This document shows, piece after piece, positions 46,806 through 58,786 of a DNA stretch of 64,000 nt. Position 1 is the first letter of the stretch; every line of letters begins with the position of its first letter. The notes beneath the pieces are model-generated. The model made no database searches and had not been told where the DNA came from. It was given only the letters and a program-made list of their open reading frames with translations. Source of the DNA: Porogramme epimiltina (Eukaryota; Basidiomycota; Agaricomycetes; Polyporales; Polyporaceae); NCBI GenBank assembly GCA_900155495.1, contig FTLJ01000349.1, positions 60,737 to 124,736 of the forward strand, read 5' to 3'. Made by a program: the position numbers and the translations under genes.

Positions 46806-47152
46806 ACTCAGTATTCGCATTCCTTTATTCTCTTGGGCATTTTCGTTAGATTACTCGGATGCGTAATTTGCACTCGTTTATACCCGTTTGTTCTCGCATC
46901 ATGCTTCAATCTATCTTGTCATGTCTCCTCCCCGAGTCTCGAGCTTCGTCAATTTGACGAGGAGGCGCTTGGTTGCGGGGTTTACGGAAGGGTGTGCCGT
47001 CAGAGAGGTTGGCGCGGCGCCGGAAAGTATGGTTAACCGGTGCCGTCGGCTTCCCACGGCGGCGTGTCTCCCACAAACTCCGCTTTAACCCGAACCCCGC
47101 CCTTCGGTGCCCGACGTGCTGGACAGCGGCCACAGCCAACACTCTGCTCGTC
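46806..47152. other. Short spacer
   Basis: This is the P450-B 3' region and uL23m promoter. An in-frame extension upstream of 47153 lacks family similarity and is not included. Confidence 0.6.
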
Positions 47153-48061
47153 ATGTTCCCCTCTCTCCGTCGCCTCTACGCTGCGCTCCCTGACGCGGCG
47201 GCGGCCGCCCGTACTGCGTCTACTCCTCAAGCCGTCCGTCTCCGACGTTCCCAAAAAGGCTTCACCGCCAGCACCGAGAACCTCGAGTCCGACACAACCT
47301 CTAATGGCCTCACCCCAACCGAGTTCGCGCGCTACCAGCGCGAACTGGCAAAAGGAGAACTTTTCAAGGATGACGGCACGAACATGACGGAGGGCGAGTG
47401 GCTAGCAAAGCTTGATGGACGGCGGACCCGGGTGCGCGGCACGCGTGTGGTGACGAAGAAGGGCGGGGAGGTAGAGACAGAGGTCGTCGGGCAGAAGGTT
47501 TTCCTCCCCAACGTCATCTTCAAGATGGTCCGCAACCACACGCCTGCGGGGCAGCCGTACAACCCGTACGAAGCGACCTTCCGCGTGCCACAATCGGTGA
47601 CCAAGACGGACATCCGCTCGTACCTCCTCGCCGTGTATGGTGTTCAGACCACGTACATCCGCACGGACAACTACCAGTCTCCCCTTATCAAGCGTTTCGG
47701 CCGCCCGGCGACGACAAGCTCGGACAGGACGTACAAGCGCGCCGTCGTCGGCCTCGTCGAGCCGTTCTACTACCCGCTTGCGGAGGAGGATATGGGCGGG
47801 GAGGAGCGCGTGGCCAGGAGGAAGTGGATGGAGGAGCGGCTGCTGGTGGGCAAGCAGGAGCGCGACAGGAAGATGTACTACCTGCGCATGACGCGCTCGC
47901 TGAACGAGAAGGGGTGGAAGTGGAGAACGGGCACGACGGCGTCGCGGGGTAACGTCCTGAAACTCATTGCCGAACGCCGTGCGGCGCGCGAGCAGGTCGT
48001 CCAGGATGTCAAGACCAGGATACGGGAGGACCGACAAAAAGTGGTCACGGATACTGCATAG
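47153..48061 (+). CDS. Mitochondrial ribosomal protein uL23m
   Basis: This is a large-subunit protein of the mitochondrial ribosome (bacterial L23 family; yeast Mrp20). A single exon of 302 codons starts at ATG 47153. The N-terminus (SLRRLYAALPDAAAAARTAS) is rich in Arg, Ala and Ser without acidic residues, as expected for a mitochondrial presequence. The L23 core is recognisable as FLPNVIFKMVRNH, EATFRVPQSVTKTDIRSYLL and VYGVQTTYIRTDNY, followed by the fungal extension with YKRAVVGLVEPFYYPL and a basic helical C-terminus. An ATG upstream in the same frame (46973) would add 60 residues without homology, so 47153 is preferred. Confidence 0.9.
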   Translation: MFPSLRRLYAALPDAAAAARTASTPQAVRLRRSQKGFTASTENLESDTTSNGLTPTEFARYQRELAKGELFKDDGTNMTEGEWLAKLDGRRTRVRGTRVVTKKGGEVETEVVGQKVFLPNVIFKMVRNHTPAGQPYNPYEATFRVPQSVTKTDIRSYLLAVYGVQTTYIRTDNYQSPLIKRFGRPATTSSDRTYKRAVVGLVEPFYYPLAEEDMGGEERVARRKWMEERLLVGKQERDRKMYYLRMTRSLNEKGWKWRTGTTASRGNVLKLIAERRAAREQVVQDVKTRIREDRQKVVTDTA

Positions 48062-48372
48062 TGTCCGCCCGCCCGCTTCTGCTGTGAGTTCTACACCATC
48101 ATTCTCCTTCTCTTTTCTGACCTTAAGGTTGGCAGTGTATACTATATCACGCTAATGACAGTAATACTCGTTCGACTCATCTTCCGCTGATTGTCCGACA
48201 ACGCACACGGGTGACGTCCGTCGGAATGGAAGGCTAGTCGTATTACGGAGAATATCAGGTGTTCTGGTATACTGAAGGGTACATATGCGTGTCCATCCGT
48301 TATACTGAATCCGTTGTCCATGGAAGTAGCGTCCATCATCCCGCACTTCCATATCATGGAATAGAATGGAGC
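48062..48372. other. Convergent spacer
   Basis: The spacer separates the convergent 3' ends of uL23m (plus) and the Zn2Cys6 factor (minus). It is AT-rich, with no coding block. Confidence 0.6.
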
Positions 48373-51300
48373 TCATTCAACCGTGTATCGAGCGTCCACA
48401 TCCTCAAACACGCCCCATTCGTGCCACCCGAACGATGTCGGCACATTCGCCCACATCGCGAGGGTGTCCTCCGTGAGCTCAGGGTCCCCGCTGTATCCCT
48501 GCACGGGCCCTTGCGCGCGGGGGAAGAGCTCGAGCCCGCCCATGCCGCTCTGGTCGTATCCCGTATACGCCATGCCAAATGTGGCGTCGGCCGCAGCCCC
48601 TGCGCCAAATTGGCCCATGAGCGGATGCGCCGCGGGTGCGAAGGCGACGCCCTGCGGGTGCGCCTGCGAGTGGTACGCGGCCATCAGCGAGTCCTGCGCC
48701 CACGAAGAGGACGGCGCAGACGTCGAGGCCGCGTGTGCATGCGGCTGTGCGAGCTCCTCGGTGTGGATGGGCAGGTCGAACGAGAACGGGGCCGCGCCTG
48801 GCCTCGTGCCCGGCCTCGGGGCGCCGCTCACGTTGGAGAAGGTGTATTCGTGGCTATCGAGGGACCGAGTCCGCTGGGGTGGCGGCTGCGGTTGCTGGTG
48901 ACGATGACCGATTTGAGATGTCGACACCGTGTAACCCGAGCTGGTCGCGGTGTTGTAGGGGGCTGCATCGCCATTGTGGCTACTGCCGGACGATGAGGAC
49001 CCGTGAGATCGGGGTGGTTGAGACGGGCCATGTTGGCCGCCGAGTGAGGACGGCGCAGACGCGGACGAAACCGCTGGGGCCATTGACGCGGGGGACCGGA
49101 CTAGATCGTGTAGAGCATCCCTACGAATAGTCAGAGTCAGCGACTCAGAAGATGGGTATAACGAGAGGATGACGAAACATACACTAATCGTTCCACGGTA
49201 TGCATTCTAGGAGAGATAGGAACGAAGGGGCTTAGCGTGAGAGAGTAGTCAGCAACTAAAGAGATACGTACTCATACACGAGCGACTCGAGCATCTCAAT
49301 AGTCTTCCTAACCCGTTCCATGTCTAGGTTTATATTCACAGTGCGTCCAGACCGCGAGTCGCCCCAGATATTGATCAAGAGGACCGTAGCCGCAGTGAAC
49401 AGCGCTCCCTGAGAAGGACAGTGAGACGTAATGTCCAAGCTATCAAGATGTAGCATGGGAACGTACGACATTCTGGTGCGCAGGCGTTCCAAGGCGTTCA
49501 TGGACACGATCTACAACGCTTACGCACGCCCTCGCAGCGTTGGTGCAGATGACGACAGAGGGGACGGTGAGGGTGGGGTGGCGACGCGTCGAGATGAACG
49601 GCCGGTGTACGGCGATTTGGAGGAAATAATACGAGGAGAGCAGGATGGAGGACTGCCGGAGGAACAAATCGTTTGGTTGTTCAGGGTTCCAGCGCACTGG
49701 TACGGTAGGTGGTATGACTCAGGACGGGCAGAAAGGGGAGAGAACGCTATAGACGCACAATGCTCAGGAAGAGAGTCCACCCATTTGTTCAATGCGGTAT
49801 CGATGTCGGAGACGATACGCTGTTCCCAGTTTTGCTCACCATGCCCGAAGAGAATCTTCGATTTGTTGATCGAGTACTGCATGGACGGTTAGGGTCCAGA
49901 TCATGGCACTACTAGAGCGAGCTTACGATTGTACGAGTCGCGTACGCCATGATTTGCTGCAAGCGCATGAGCGCATTGAAGAAGGCTGACTTGGCCGGCA
50001 GTTCCGCAGGTTGTTGGAACGAAGCCTGGTTATCGGGGCTCAGCCAATACTCGTCGTCACACTCCATGATGGGGCCAAGGTCTAGGCTATTTATTTGACG
50101 GGTTAGAACGCGGTTGTTAGAGAATAGGAGGATCCTGTGAGACGCACTCTTCATCGTGGATGGTGCACGGTCTACCAAGGCCATGGGCAGTTCCCCAGTC
50201 GAGCATAACAAGGGCCCTAAATGAGGACGTCTGTCACGCTGAAGAATGTATGGGTAGCTACTACGCGTACCAGAATGCACGCTTCATCAGCTCCTCCTCA
50301 ACCGAGGGTGGGGAGTTATAGGCTTTCTTCCGGTGTGCACCCATATCGACGGCGAGACCGATGCCATTTGTGATGTAGAGCCGAATAGCCTGCGCTAAGC
50401 TGCTGCGCTGCAGGTATTGGATCTTGAGCTACCCCAATTCCATTATCAGCTGTGCACGAGCTTGTCAAGTCGCTGAGGACTTACGACACATATCTGCAGG
50501 TCATACACTGTCGGTGGAGTGAGTAGCGACGTGCGCACACGCTCTACTTGCTCAAACCACTGCCACCCCGCGGACTGTGGGTCGTTGTACTCGTCGAGGA
50601 GCGTGCGTGGGTCTCGCACCCACATAGAGCCGTTCGCACACACGAGGAGCACTGTCGCTCCAAACGCGGGGTCGAGGCGGTGTAGCCCGCTGCGTATGCC
50701 TTCGCGGAAGATGAGCTCGTTGAGGAGGGGCGTGAAAGAGTTCAGCTCTTGGAAGTATGCGGTGACAAGCTTCTCGAGAAGGTCGTCGGGCGGGAAGTCC
50801 GTAAATGGAGGTAAAGTCTCTTCAACTGAGGGTAGCAGCCACTCGAGGAGGGTGAGGGAAGGAATGAAGGGGGGCGGATAATGGAACTCACTGGATGTAT
50901 GGGATATGGTTTCCATTTGAAGCTGTGCCTGTGTTCGTATCCGGAGCTCCGAGGGATAGGTGGGAGTTCCATGCCACTCGAATACTTGGCCTTCACGGAA
51001 TTCCGGAGAAAGACCATACCACTAGACTTGCCGTGGTAACGTTGAGTTGCGGGCCTGATCGACATGTTGCGGAACCCCTCAGAAATGAGGTGCTGTAGCT
51101 CGCTCTCGTCGTCACTACCCTCGAACTCATCGGTGCCATGAGGGGAAGGGGGCGGGAGAGCGAGCGACTCTGCATGAGCTTTGATGGACCGTCTCGACGG
51201 AGCAGAGCCTAAAAATTCCTTAGATATGGGAGGTTGAGAGCTTGTAGAGTCCGCTAAGTCTCCAAGTTCTTTCGCGATGTCGACATCCGGATTAAGCTTG

Positions 51301-51850
51301 CGTATTACGTCAGTCAATGGTGGCGTGAACAAGGCGCATACACACACCTTGTTGAGGAGCTGCTGCATTTTCTGCATACGACTCTCCAAATTTTCGACAT
51401 AACTAGAAAGAGGAATCAGTAAGCAACGAAATGACATGTTTCAGCAATTGAGGCACCTGGCAGGGTAGAAGTTTTTCTACAGACTGGTGAGCTCGTAACA
51501 CCCAACAGTGACGTTTTATGGGACTTACGTATAGAGGTTCCACATAAGTGCACTCGGTCCGACGTGAGATGCACTTCGAGCAGCGGCCATCTTCAAGTTG
51601 TCTTTGTGGGCCATCACCTGTTCGACAGACATGTCTGAAGAGGCTCTAGAGAGAGGCGTTACACCTGTCTTACATTTTACTGAGGAGAGGTATCAGACCA
51701 GGCACCGAAACTAAGGGGTGAGGGGAACCCACTCTTCTTGCGCCTGCAGTAGTCGCAGGCACGGGCGATCTTGCGCCGCTTGGTTGAAGAAGGTCCCGGA
51801 GCATCGTGGTCGGAACAACGGTCTCGATTGGCGTTTTCCGGAAGAGACAT
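48373..51850 (-). CDS. Zn2Cys6 transcription factor with fungal TF domain
   Basis: This encodes a nuclear transcription factor of the Gal4-type binuclear zinc cluster class. The start ATG is 51848-51850. The zinc cluster is assembled from three exons: CDYCRRKK, a very short exon IKCKT, then GRCSKCISRRTECTYVE. It gives C-x2-C-x6-C-x14-C-x2-C-x6-C, with all six metal ligands present. A coiled linker (SYVENLESRMQKMQQLLNKV) follows, as usual for dimerisation. The middle homology region contains YFQELNSFTPLLNELIFREG, GATVLLVCANGSMWVRDP, LAQAIRLYITNGIGLAVDMG, RPCTIHDEDLDLGP, and IAVHRPFIS, matching the fungal-specific TF domain. The C-terminus is Ser/Gln/His-rich and acidic near the end (DPELTEDTLAMW), a plausible activation domain. 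More than ten exons. Target genes are unknown. Confidence 0.9.
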
Positions 51851-53623
51851 CTTTGGCACTACGAATCGCTACCTTCTTTCGAGCTTTGTATCCTGGTCGG
51901 AACTACACAAGATCCGCGCTGTGGGGGACAGGAGAGGTCGCTGGCGTTGAACTCGGTGAATATAGCTGTGCCTCAGAAGGAGAAGCAGCGAATGTCAGGG
52001 GGCAGCTGGAATAACATGCGGTCCGAGGCCGGGCGCTTTAAGTGGGCCGGTATTCTGTGTGCGGCCCGGGTTTGACAGGTGCGCTCGTAAGGAGGTCCGT
52101 GAAGCTGGCTGCGGCGAAATGACCGATGCCGGGGATAGGAGGTCGAGAAAGACAGAGGGTTCGAGGACTCCCACTGAGCTTTGGGGTTTATAAGGCATGG
52201 CCTTGCGAAGGGTCCGGTGGGATCGATATGTCGACATGTTGGTGGTCTGGTTAAAGTCTCAAGATCTCAATCGTGATCAGCTTTCCCGGCGGCCAGCACT
52301 GACGAAACGAACCTGGGCGTCTGTAGGGCGCTTCATGTATCGTGAGCGCCGTGGCTTTCGGGTGGTACAGCCACATTCACCGAGGGGCTTGTTTCGTTCT
52401 TTCCGTCTCCACTTGTTGCACCGCTCCCACACGGCATTCGCATTGAAGGTATCCCCGCATCGTGCCAACGCTGTGGTATCAATATCTTCCCGTCTCGGTG
52501 CCTGCGTGCATCTGTAGCCTTCTGGGTTGCCGCTCCAATCGGGCCCTACGTCCTCACTGCGGCCATCGGGAATGCTATCGGCTACCAGAATTAGGATTGC
52601 TCGCTGTGCTAATCTACAGTCATGTGTGGTAAGTTTCGGGGATTTCGAGAGTCGTGAGTCCGAGGCGTATCCGCTACGCACGGATACTCCGTAAGTGCAC
52701 CTTCTCTCACAGTGGACCCTCGACCCTATAATTGCTTCCACGGTGATGGGCAGGCGACGTGAATGCCTTTTCCTCTTCTGTCCCGTATTTCCGGAATGCT
52801 GTTACTGCTGTCACTGTTGTTGCACAATCTGTCTGTCTGTGATGCCGCTTCAACGTGTATAAAATTATAGAGGACCCGCATCTCTCAGTGGTAGTACGCC
52901 ACATGGTAGCCAGACCCGGCGCAAACCTACCCCGTCCCCGCAGGCATGATAAACGCCACGAGCTTTGCGTAGAGCTGATCTTTGTCGTGGATGTCCGCCA
53001 TCTGCGCTGTCATCGCATCCGAAGCTCCTCGTGGCTGTTACGCACTGCGCAAGCCCGAGGCACTCGGTCCTCGCGCTCGTCGTCCCTATTCATTGTCGTC
53101 ATGCCGCAACGATGCCGGGGGTTCACCACTCCGCCACCCCCGCTCACCGCACTGGTGATTTGGTTGACAAAGACCTTCGCCTCGGGATCTCGTCATTAGG
53201 CGGTGACGGGGCTGTAAACCGCATCGACGGTGCGGACGGCCGGCGACTGTTACGCCGTTGCTGTGTCGTCAAATTCAAGGCGACATCGAGACCGCTACGA
53301 GCAAGACAACGCCAATCAGATCGAGCGTGTTCGTCCGACCATGTTCAGGAAGGCCATTCAACGAAATCTTCAAACGGATAAACACCAAATGTGAAGATGA
53401 CCGACCATGTCAGCTTCACTGAAGCTGGAATGTTGGACGCTGACGTATGTTCTGTAGTTGAAGATTCTTGAGAGAAGTGTAGCAGGCAATTTGCTAGCCT
53501 TTCGGTGAAACCGCCGCCGACCGCCGGCGGTCACCTGGCGTCTGCATGGGGCGCGAGAAGGGAGCTGGAGGGCTCCGTGTAACAGACTTAAGATACGAAA
53601 GTCATCCGATCGGAGGGAGATAG
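51851..53623. other. Spacer with unassigned open frames
   Basis: A TATA-like TTTATAAG occurs near 52187. A plus-strand frame at about 52372-52594 reads plausibly (EGIPASCQRCGINIFPSRC, then a hydrophobic end and TAG at 52592-52594), but its upstream exon is unclear. Minus-strand blocks at 52.7-53.3 kb are also open. These conflict with each other and none has a paralogue or family match, so no gene is called. Confidence 0.3.
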
Positions 53624-54734
53624 CTACCGAAGCAGGTACTGTTTGAGCAACTGGGACCGATAGAACGCCGCACGCTCCACAACGTACTCACTTCCCCCTT
53701 CAATACAGAGCGCCAGTCGTGGCTCATGACGCTCAGCTTGCGACAGACTCTCCGGAAAGAAGCGTATATTGCGCAAATCTGACCTGCCCTGAAACGATAC
53801 GTCAGCTCATGGAACCATCAATCAGCAGTTTACGAGGTCTTACAATTCGAAGTCTGGTCGTAATAGGGGGGCCGGGACGGTAGCATTGGTGTGTGAAGCT
53901 AGCCTTGGTGTAGTTCCGCGGGTAGCGGCACCACATGCTCCTGTGGTGAACGAAGTACACAACGCGGAGGCTAGTGGCGAGGATATTGGAAGAGACGGGT
54001 TTCGACTCCTGTAGAGGTCATCTCTCGCCGGATTTCTATCATCGTGTAAACCCTCGGACCGAGAGGCGGCGCAAAGACCACATGTCGCTGACACCCCTGG
54101 TTTTTTGCGAGCCTCTTGGTGAGATGGGTAGTGTATCAATGCCGGCCTGAGCGAATATTGTCGAGGTGTGCATCTTCGGGACTTCAACAGCATGTGCTGT
54201 CACCCCAACGGTCAGGGTCCTGCGGCACATTTGTGAAGACCAACTGTCGCTGGTGAAGCCCATTGACGGTAGCCGGTATGTGAGACCAAAGCACTGACAG
54301 ACGAAAGTAAGCGAGAACGAGATATATTCACTCGGTAAATAGCACACCCCAAGGGACTCCCGAGACACAAGATAGGTATAATACTCACGCCTCCATCTCG
54401 ATATGAAACCCTGCTAACGCCCTCACCTACGGCCGCGCGGGTTTGAGCGTGCGCGACAGCCGCAGCCGCAATGTCAAAAGGTGGAATCTGGTAGAACGTC
54501 TATTAGTCGCGCTAGGCGGGCTAGGTGCATGATACCACCACGAAGTCGTGCGAAAACAGCACTCACGGGATGCCGTGGGTACGTCGTTGGGCTTCGATAC
54601 GAGTTATCGGAGAGGGGAGGATGATGCGGAGGTGTTGAGGAAATTGAGCCCTCAACTAGGGCACCGGATGGCGGGAACGGGATGCTATCATACCATCCAA
54701 TCTGCAGGTTGATGGCGAACTGAAGCCTGGCCAT
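53624..54734 (-). CDS. Unrecognised multi-exon gene, partly resolved
   Basis: The first two exons are well supported. Exon 54567-54734 (56 codons) starts at ATG with MARLQFAINLQIGWYDSIPF, followed by a Pro/Ser-rich segment. Exon 54389-54487 (33 codons) reads IPPFDIAAAAVAHAQTRA, then GVSRVSYRDGG. Both are exact multiples of three with GTGAGT donors and 79- and 95-nt introns. The last block, to TAG 53624-53626, reads LRNIRFFPESLSQAERHE, then LALCIEGGSEYV and a helical end. The exons between about 53.84 and 54.29 kb are open in more than one frame and not settled. No domain is recognised; it looks like a soluble protein with a disordered Pro/Ser-rich N-terminal part. Confidence 0.42.
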
Positions 54735-55479
54735 ACCTAGTATACTGTACAAACGTTTGGTTGATCGTGTCCCGTATAGTTGGGCCAGGCCTTAGGAAAG
54801 AAAAGGGGGGTGGGGGGGTGCGCCGTTGATTCGCGAAATTTGGTCTCTTGAGCACAAGGAAGATGGTGAGGGTAGAGTGCAAACACACCTGACAACACAG
54901 AGCTCCCAATTTCGCAAAGGTTTGAGATCTTGTTCACCGACGGATGGAGGAGACAGGAGTGCATCTTGTTTTATGAAGGAAGGAGATAGGAGATTCGGGA
55001 GGACACTCACACGATGGGCGTGTACACCACTAGTTATCTGGACGGGACGAGGGACCTCTTGGGCACTCAGCGCCGACCGCGAGACTACATAGCGACATGC
55101 ACAACTCACCATCCACCCACATTACAAGTGTCCCGATAAAACATTCCTTCGAACAGGTGATGAAGTTCGGACACTCTTGCAAACTTGATATTCAAGCTAC
55201 CAGTAACGAGTTCTCAGGTAGAGGAAACGACGGGCGAAGGTCCTGGTCGGCATCCTTTGAAGCCGTCGTGTTGTGCATATGATGATGGATCTGGTGTTTA
55301 TTCAGGAGAATGTTGACAGGTGTAGTGAGATAGGAGGCCGGGGACGAGAGAAGAGTAAGACTCAGAGGAAAGAAGTGGTCGAAGTTCCAGTTGCGGCGCC
55401 AATCGATGTCTGTCTCACGTCCTTGTCCTCCGACCATCACACACATACACAGTTTCTTGTCTCGCTCACCAGGGAAAAC
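54735..55479. other. Divergent spacer, no gene seen
   Basis: Divergent promoter region between the unrecognised gene (minus) and the F-box gene (plus). It contains a G tract near 54806-54820. No coding block is supported. Confidence 0.5.
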
Positions 55480-57315
55480 ATGCATCACTGCCTCCGAATC
55501 ACCGAAATCGTCGTCAAAATATTTGAAGAAGTTGACGAGTACGCCTACGACCCACTCATCCCTGGATGGGCCACCCAAAGATGCAGCGCTTCAACATCCG
55601 CACTTGCTGCTCTTGCTCGCACCAGTAGTATATTCAAAGAACCGGCGTTAAAACAACTATGGCGCGACGTACCAGATCTCTCCATCCTAATCATTCATCT
55701 GCTTCCTCCAGAACTTGTCATTATAAAAGACTCCGATTGCGGCCTGGTTGTGGTAAGTACGCCGTTCAATATCTGGTCATTCGACACTCAGAATGCCCTA
55801 TTATACAGGGGCTAAGGGAACATATTGGCCCTCAAGACAGACTATGGCAGAAGCTGGATCCATACGTTCAACTCATTCATATTATCGGGACGCCATTAGG
55901 AAATGGCTCTCATCCGTGGCCTTTCTTCGATCCGGATGATTCTTTGTCTTGGTTTGAAGATTATTTGAAGGCTCGAGCACCGAGGCTCGGTTTGAACGGC
56001 TACCTTATCCCCAACCTCGTACAAGTTATCTTCAATGGCTATTGGTGTCTAAACGATACACTTATACGCATCCTGATGAGTCCGTCCCTACGGCTCCTTC
56101 GCTTACCTCTGGTTTGGTTCCCCGTATGTCATTTGTTGCCCAAGACCGGTATCGTGATTTATGACACAGATCGAAATCGCTCAGGACACATGCCAGGATC
56201 CTTGGGGTACCAGCGAAATTACGTCCACTTTCCTCAACGAATCTACAACCACAACCCTCCGGTCCTATATCCTCGCAATGACCCGACTGGAACTTCTCTG
56301 GATGAATGGCCGTTTGATAGATAACCAGCTCCTCTTGCACCTGAGGTCACTACACACACTTTCTTACTTGTATATTGAACCGGACTGCGGGTTGCCCCTA
56401 TCATACACTCCTCCTGGTGTGCAGTCTCACCCGTTCCTTCACTTACACCACATCACACTCTCGTTGGGCATGATTCCCAACAGCGCCGTTATCTTTTCTT
56501 CGCTCGTATCCCCCGCACCACGTCTGGAGTGTCTCACCGTCCCCTGGAGCTATTTTAGCATGACTGAAGAGACACTCGAGATCATCCAATCCATGCTAAC
56601 AAGCGTACACTCATCCCCCCTCGAGTGCATAATCTTTCGCGCAAGTGAAGGACTGATGAAGTCCGTCAGGTCGATTGACAACACCAGCAACCTCATATTC
56701 GTCTCCAATGCACACATCTGCCTCCGGCCCTCACTCGCTCTAGGCGCTACTCTTCGAGAGCTCGAATTGGGAATACACGCCATCTTCCTGCTCAGCAACG
56801 TGTTCGTGGGCGAATTTGCACGCGGCCTTCCTCACCTCGAGCGGCTAAGCCTGATACCGGGATGGACCGCCGTGACCGACTTCCTCGTGTATCCGGAAAC
56901 GACGGATGTGATGACTTTAGATGGCCTTCTCCCCCTTGTGGATTACTGCCCGAAACTCACGCAGCTAAGGATCGCCGTGCGCTCGGCATTTTCTACCGGC
57001 TTCAACCACGGATCCCGTCGACGGGGCGGAGTCAAGACTACGACTATATTGCACACACTAGAACTGTGGACTACCGTAATGAAGGTCGACAATACAGACG
57101 AACATTTTGTGGACCAGACCGACGCTTTGCTGTTCGACGCCTTTCCAAGGCTCACGCACTTCAACGTTGGTGTATGCGCGCTGGTCCAGCCTTCGCAGGC
57201 CAAGGTTGACATTTCGCTGGAGGAGGTAGAACTGGCCCGAAATACTTGGGAGCATATCCTAGATGATATGCATGGCTTGTACCAGCAAGCAGGTAGGCAG
57301 GTGGAGAGGCAGTGA
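55480..57315 (+). CDS. F-box/leucine-rich-repeat protein
   Basis: This encodes a probable substrate receptor of an SCF ubiquitin ligase. Exons 55480-55752, 55809-56123 and 56170-57315 join in frame to 577 residues. The N-terminus MHHCLRITEIVVKIFEEVDE, followed by LAALARTSSIFKEPALKQLW, is the F-box pattern common in mushroom-forming fungi, where a helix ending in a short acidic run replaces the classic LP-x-E. Leucine-rich segments follow (TRLELLWMNGRLIDNQLLLH, LRSLHTLSYLYIEPDC, LHHITLSLGMIPNSAVIFSS, PHLERLSLIPGWTAVTDFLV, CPKLTQLRIAVRSAF). The start is the first in-frame ATG giving the F-box at the extreme N-terminus; 5' in-frame sequence is not conserved. It belongs to the same broad class as 20757-22253 but retains the F-box. 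Confidence 0.85.
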
Positions 57316-57877
57316 GTACATACACAGAGGCAGCGTTATGTCCTTGGATTTGGGAGCGTCCAGGCTGATTACATCTTTCACAGGACGTGGTCAGTGTTTC
57401 TCGCGGATCTGCGGTGTGCTGAGGACGATGAGCTGTTCGGCCCGCCCTATAACTTGATACAACCATAATGATACTGCCAGAATCTAATGGCCCCAGATGG
57501 ACTGCGATATCAATGCCCAAACGGAGGTAGATAGGGTAGCCATATCCAAGAAACCTTATGCTGTACGAGTTGGAAGAGGAATGGAAAGGAAGTACCTACG
57601 TAGCGTGATCATTGCGATGACGTCACCTTGGTGGAGGGCGACCCGGTGGATTTGGTATTTCTGCTTACGCGCCAATGAGCGCTGTGGGACGGCACATCAC
57701 TCAGTGTGCTCTAGTACTACCTAGTTTCACAACTCACGCTCTCTCCTCGCCCTCTCGTTGGTCTTGTTGCTCGTTTCAGATGTGCTGCTCGCGGACGACT
57801 TGACAAATACACTCATTTTGGAGCAGTTGCTCTCCGCCCACTCCTCCCCCCATCCCACACGTCGCCAACTAGCACGC
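57316..57877. other. Spacer and PX-gene promoter
   Basis: This is the F-box gene 3' region and PX gene promoter. An in-frame hydrophobic extension upstream of 57878 is not included because the family starts with a short polar N-terminus. Confidence 0.5.
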
Positions 57878-58786
57878 ATGGCATCAACGCACCACTCCCC
57901 CGAATCGTCTGAGTCGGGAGAGCCATCCAAGAGCCTCCTTGTCCTGATTCCGGACGGTATAGATGTCGAAGAGGAGGCCCGGTTCTATGACGACATAGTC
58001 GATGTGAGTGCTGCGCTGTGATCTTGACTGTCCGCAGAACTCACTGACGAACAATCACTTCCCTTTACTTTTCCTGTTTAACCCTTATCTTCCCATTCCT
58101 CACCCGCTACCGCTTCTCCCGATCTCCCCTCAACTTAGAGCGCGAGCACCATCGGACAGGACACATACCCGTACGGCCAGCCAGATTCGCCCCCGTTCGA
58201 TCCGCACGAGGGACAATCAATATTCTCAAAGGACATATGGCTCGGCGACAACCAGGGTGAGAGCAAGGCATTCTCCCGGGACGTAGAGATCGCAGGATGG
58301 TCGAGTGTTGGAGATACAAAGCGCGGTGGAGCGTATGTCGGTGAGTTCTACTCTGGCTTCTGCACTGGATGAGCTGTCTGTCGAGCTGTTTTGAACAGTT
58401 TATGACTGCGTTATTAAGACCAAAGAGGTGCGTGAAAGCCATCTACTATGCGACAGAGTCCCTTGTCTTAATGTTCATTGCAGGGAACAGTGATACATGC
58501 TTTAAAGCGGTACAGCGCGTTTGCTCAGCTAGCAGCGCGGCTTCGGGCGACCCTTCCTGTCAGTTCTCTTTTTTCGCCTCACGACACTCAATCTCACGTG
58601 TTCGTCCAGACGAGTCAACAACATTTCATTCCTACTCTTCCTCCCAAGTTCCCCCTCGCCAAGTTCAGGCCGACATTCCTTGACCGTCGGCGCCGTCACC
58701 TACAACATTGGCTCTCCGCTATACTACTACACCCGGAGATTGGAGGTTGCCAAGCAGTGAGGGAGTGGGTCATGGATCGGTCGTGA
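57878..58786 (+). CDS. PX-domain protein, Ypt35-like
   Basis: This encodes a small phosphoinositide-binding protein, probably on endosomes. Five exons join in frame from ATG 57878 to TGA 58784-58786. A polar N-terminus (HHSPESSESGEPSKSLLV) precedes DVEIAGWSSVGDTKRGGAYV, which opens the PX fold. Next come YDCVIKTKEGTVIHALKRYS (the KRYS-x-F lipid-contact segment), AFAQLAARLRATLP, the proline loop IPTLPPKFPLAKFRPTFLD, and the closing helix RRRRHLQHWLSAILLHPEI. This arrangement is that of yeast Ypt35, which recruits Vps13 to endosome and vacuole contacts; the Vps13-recruiting motif is expected in the N-terminal tail but I cannot confirm it. Length about 200 residues, as usual. Confidence 0.87.

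Noticed and set aside
46973..47152. 60-residue N-terminal extension of uL23m
   Set aside because: The extension lacks homology, and the downstream ATG gives a standard mitochondrial presequence.
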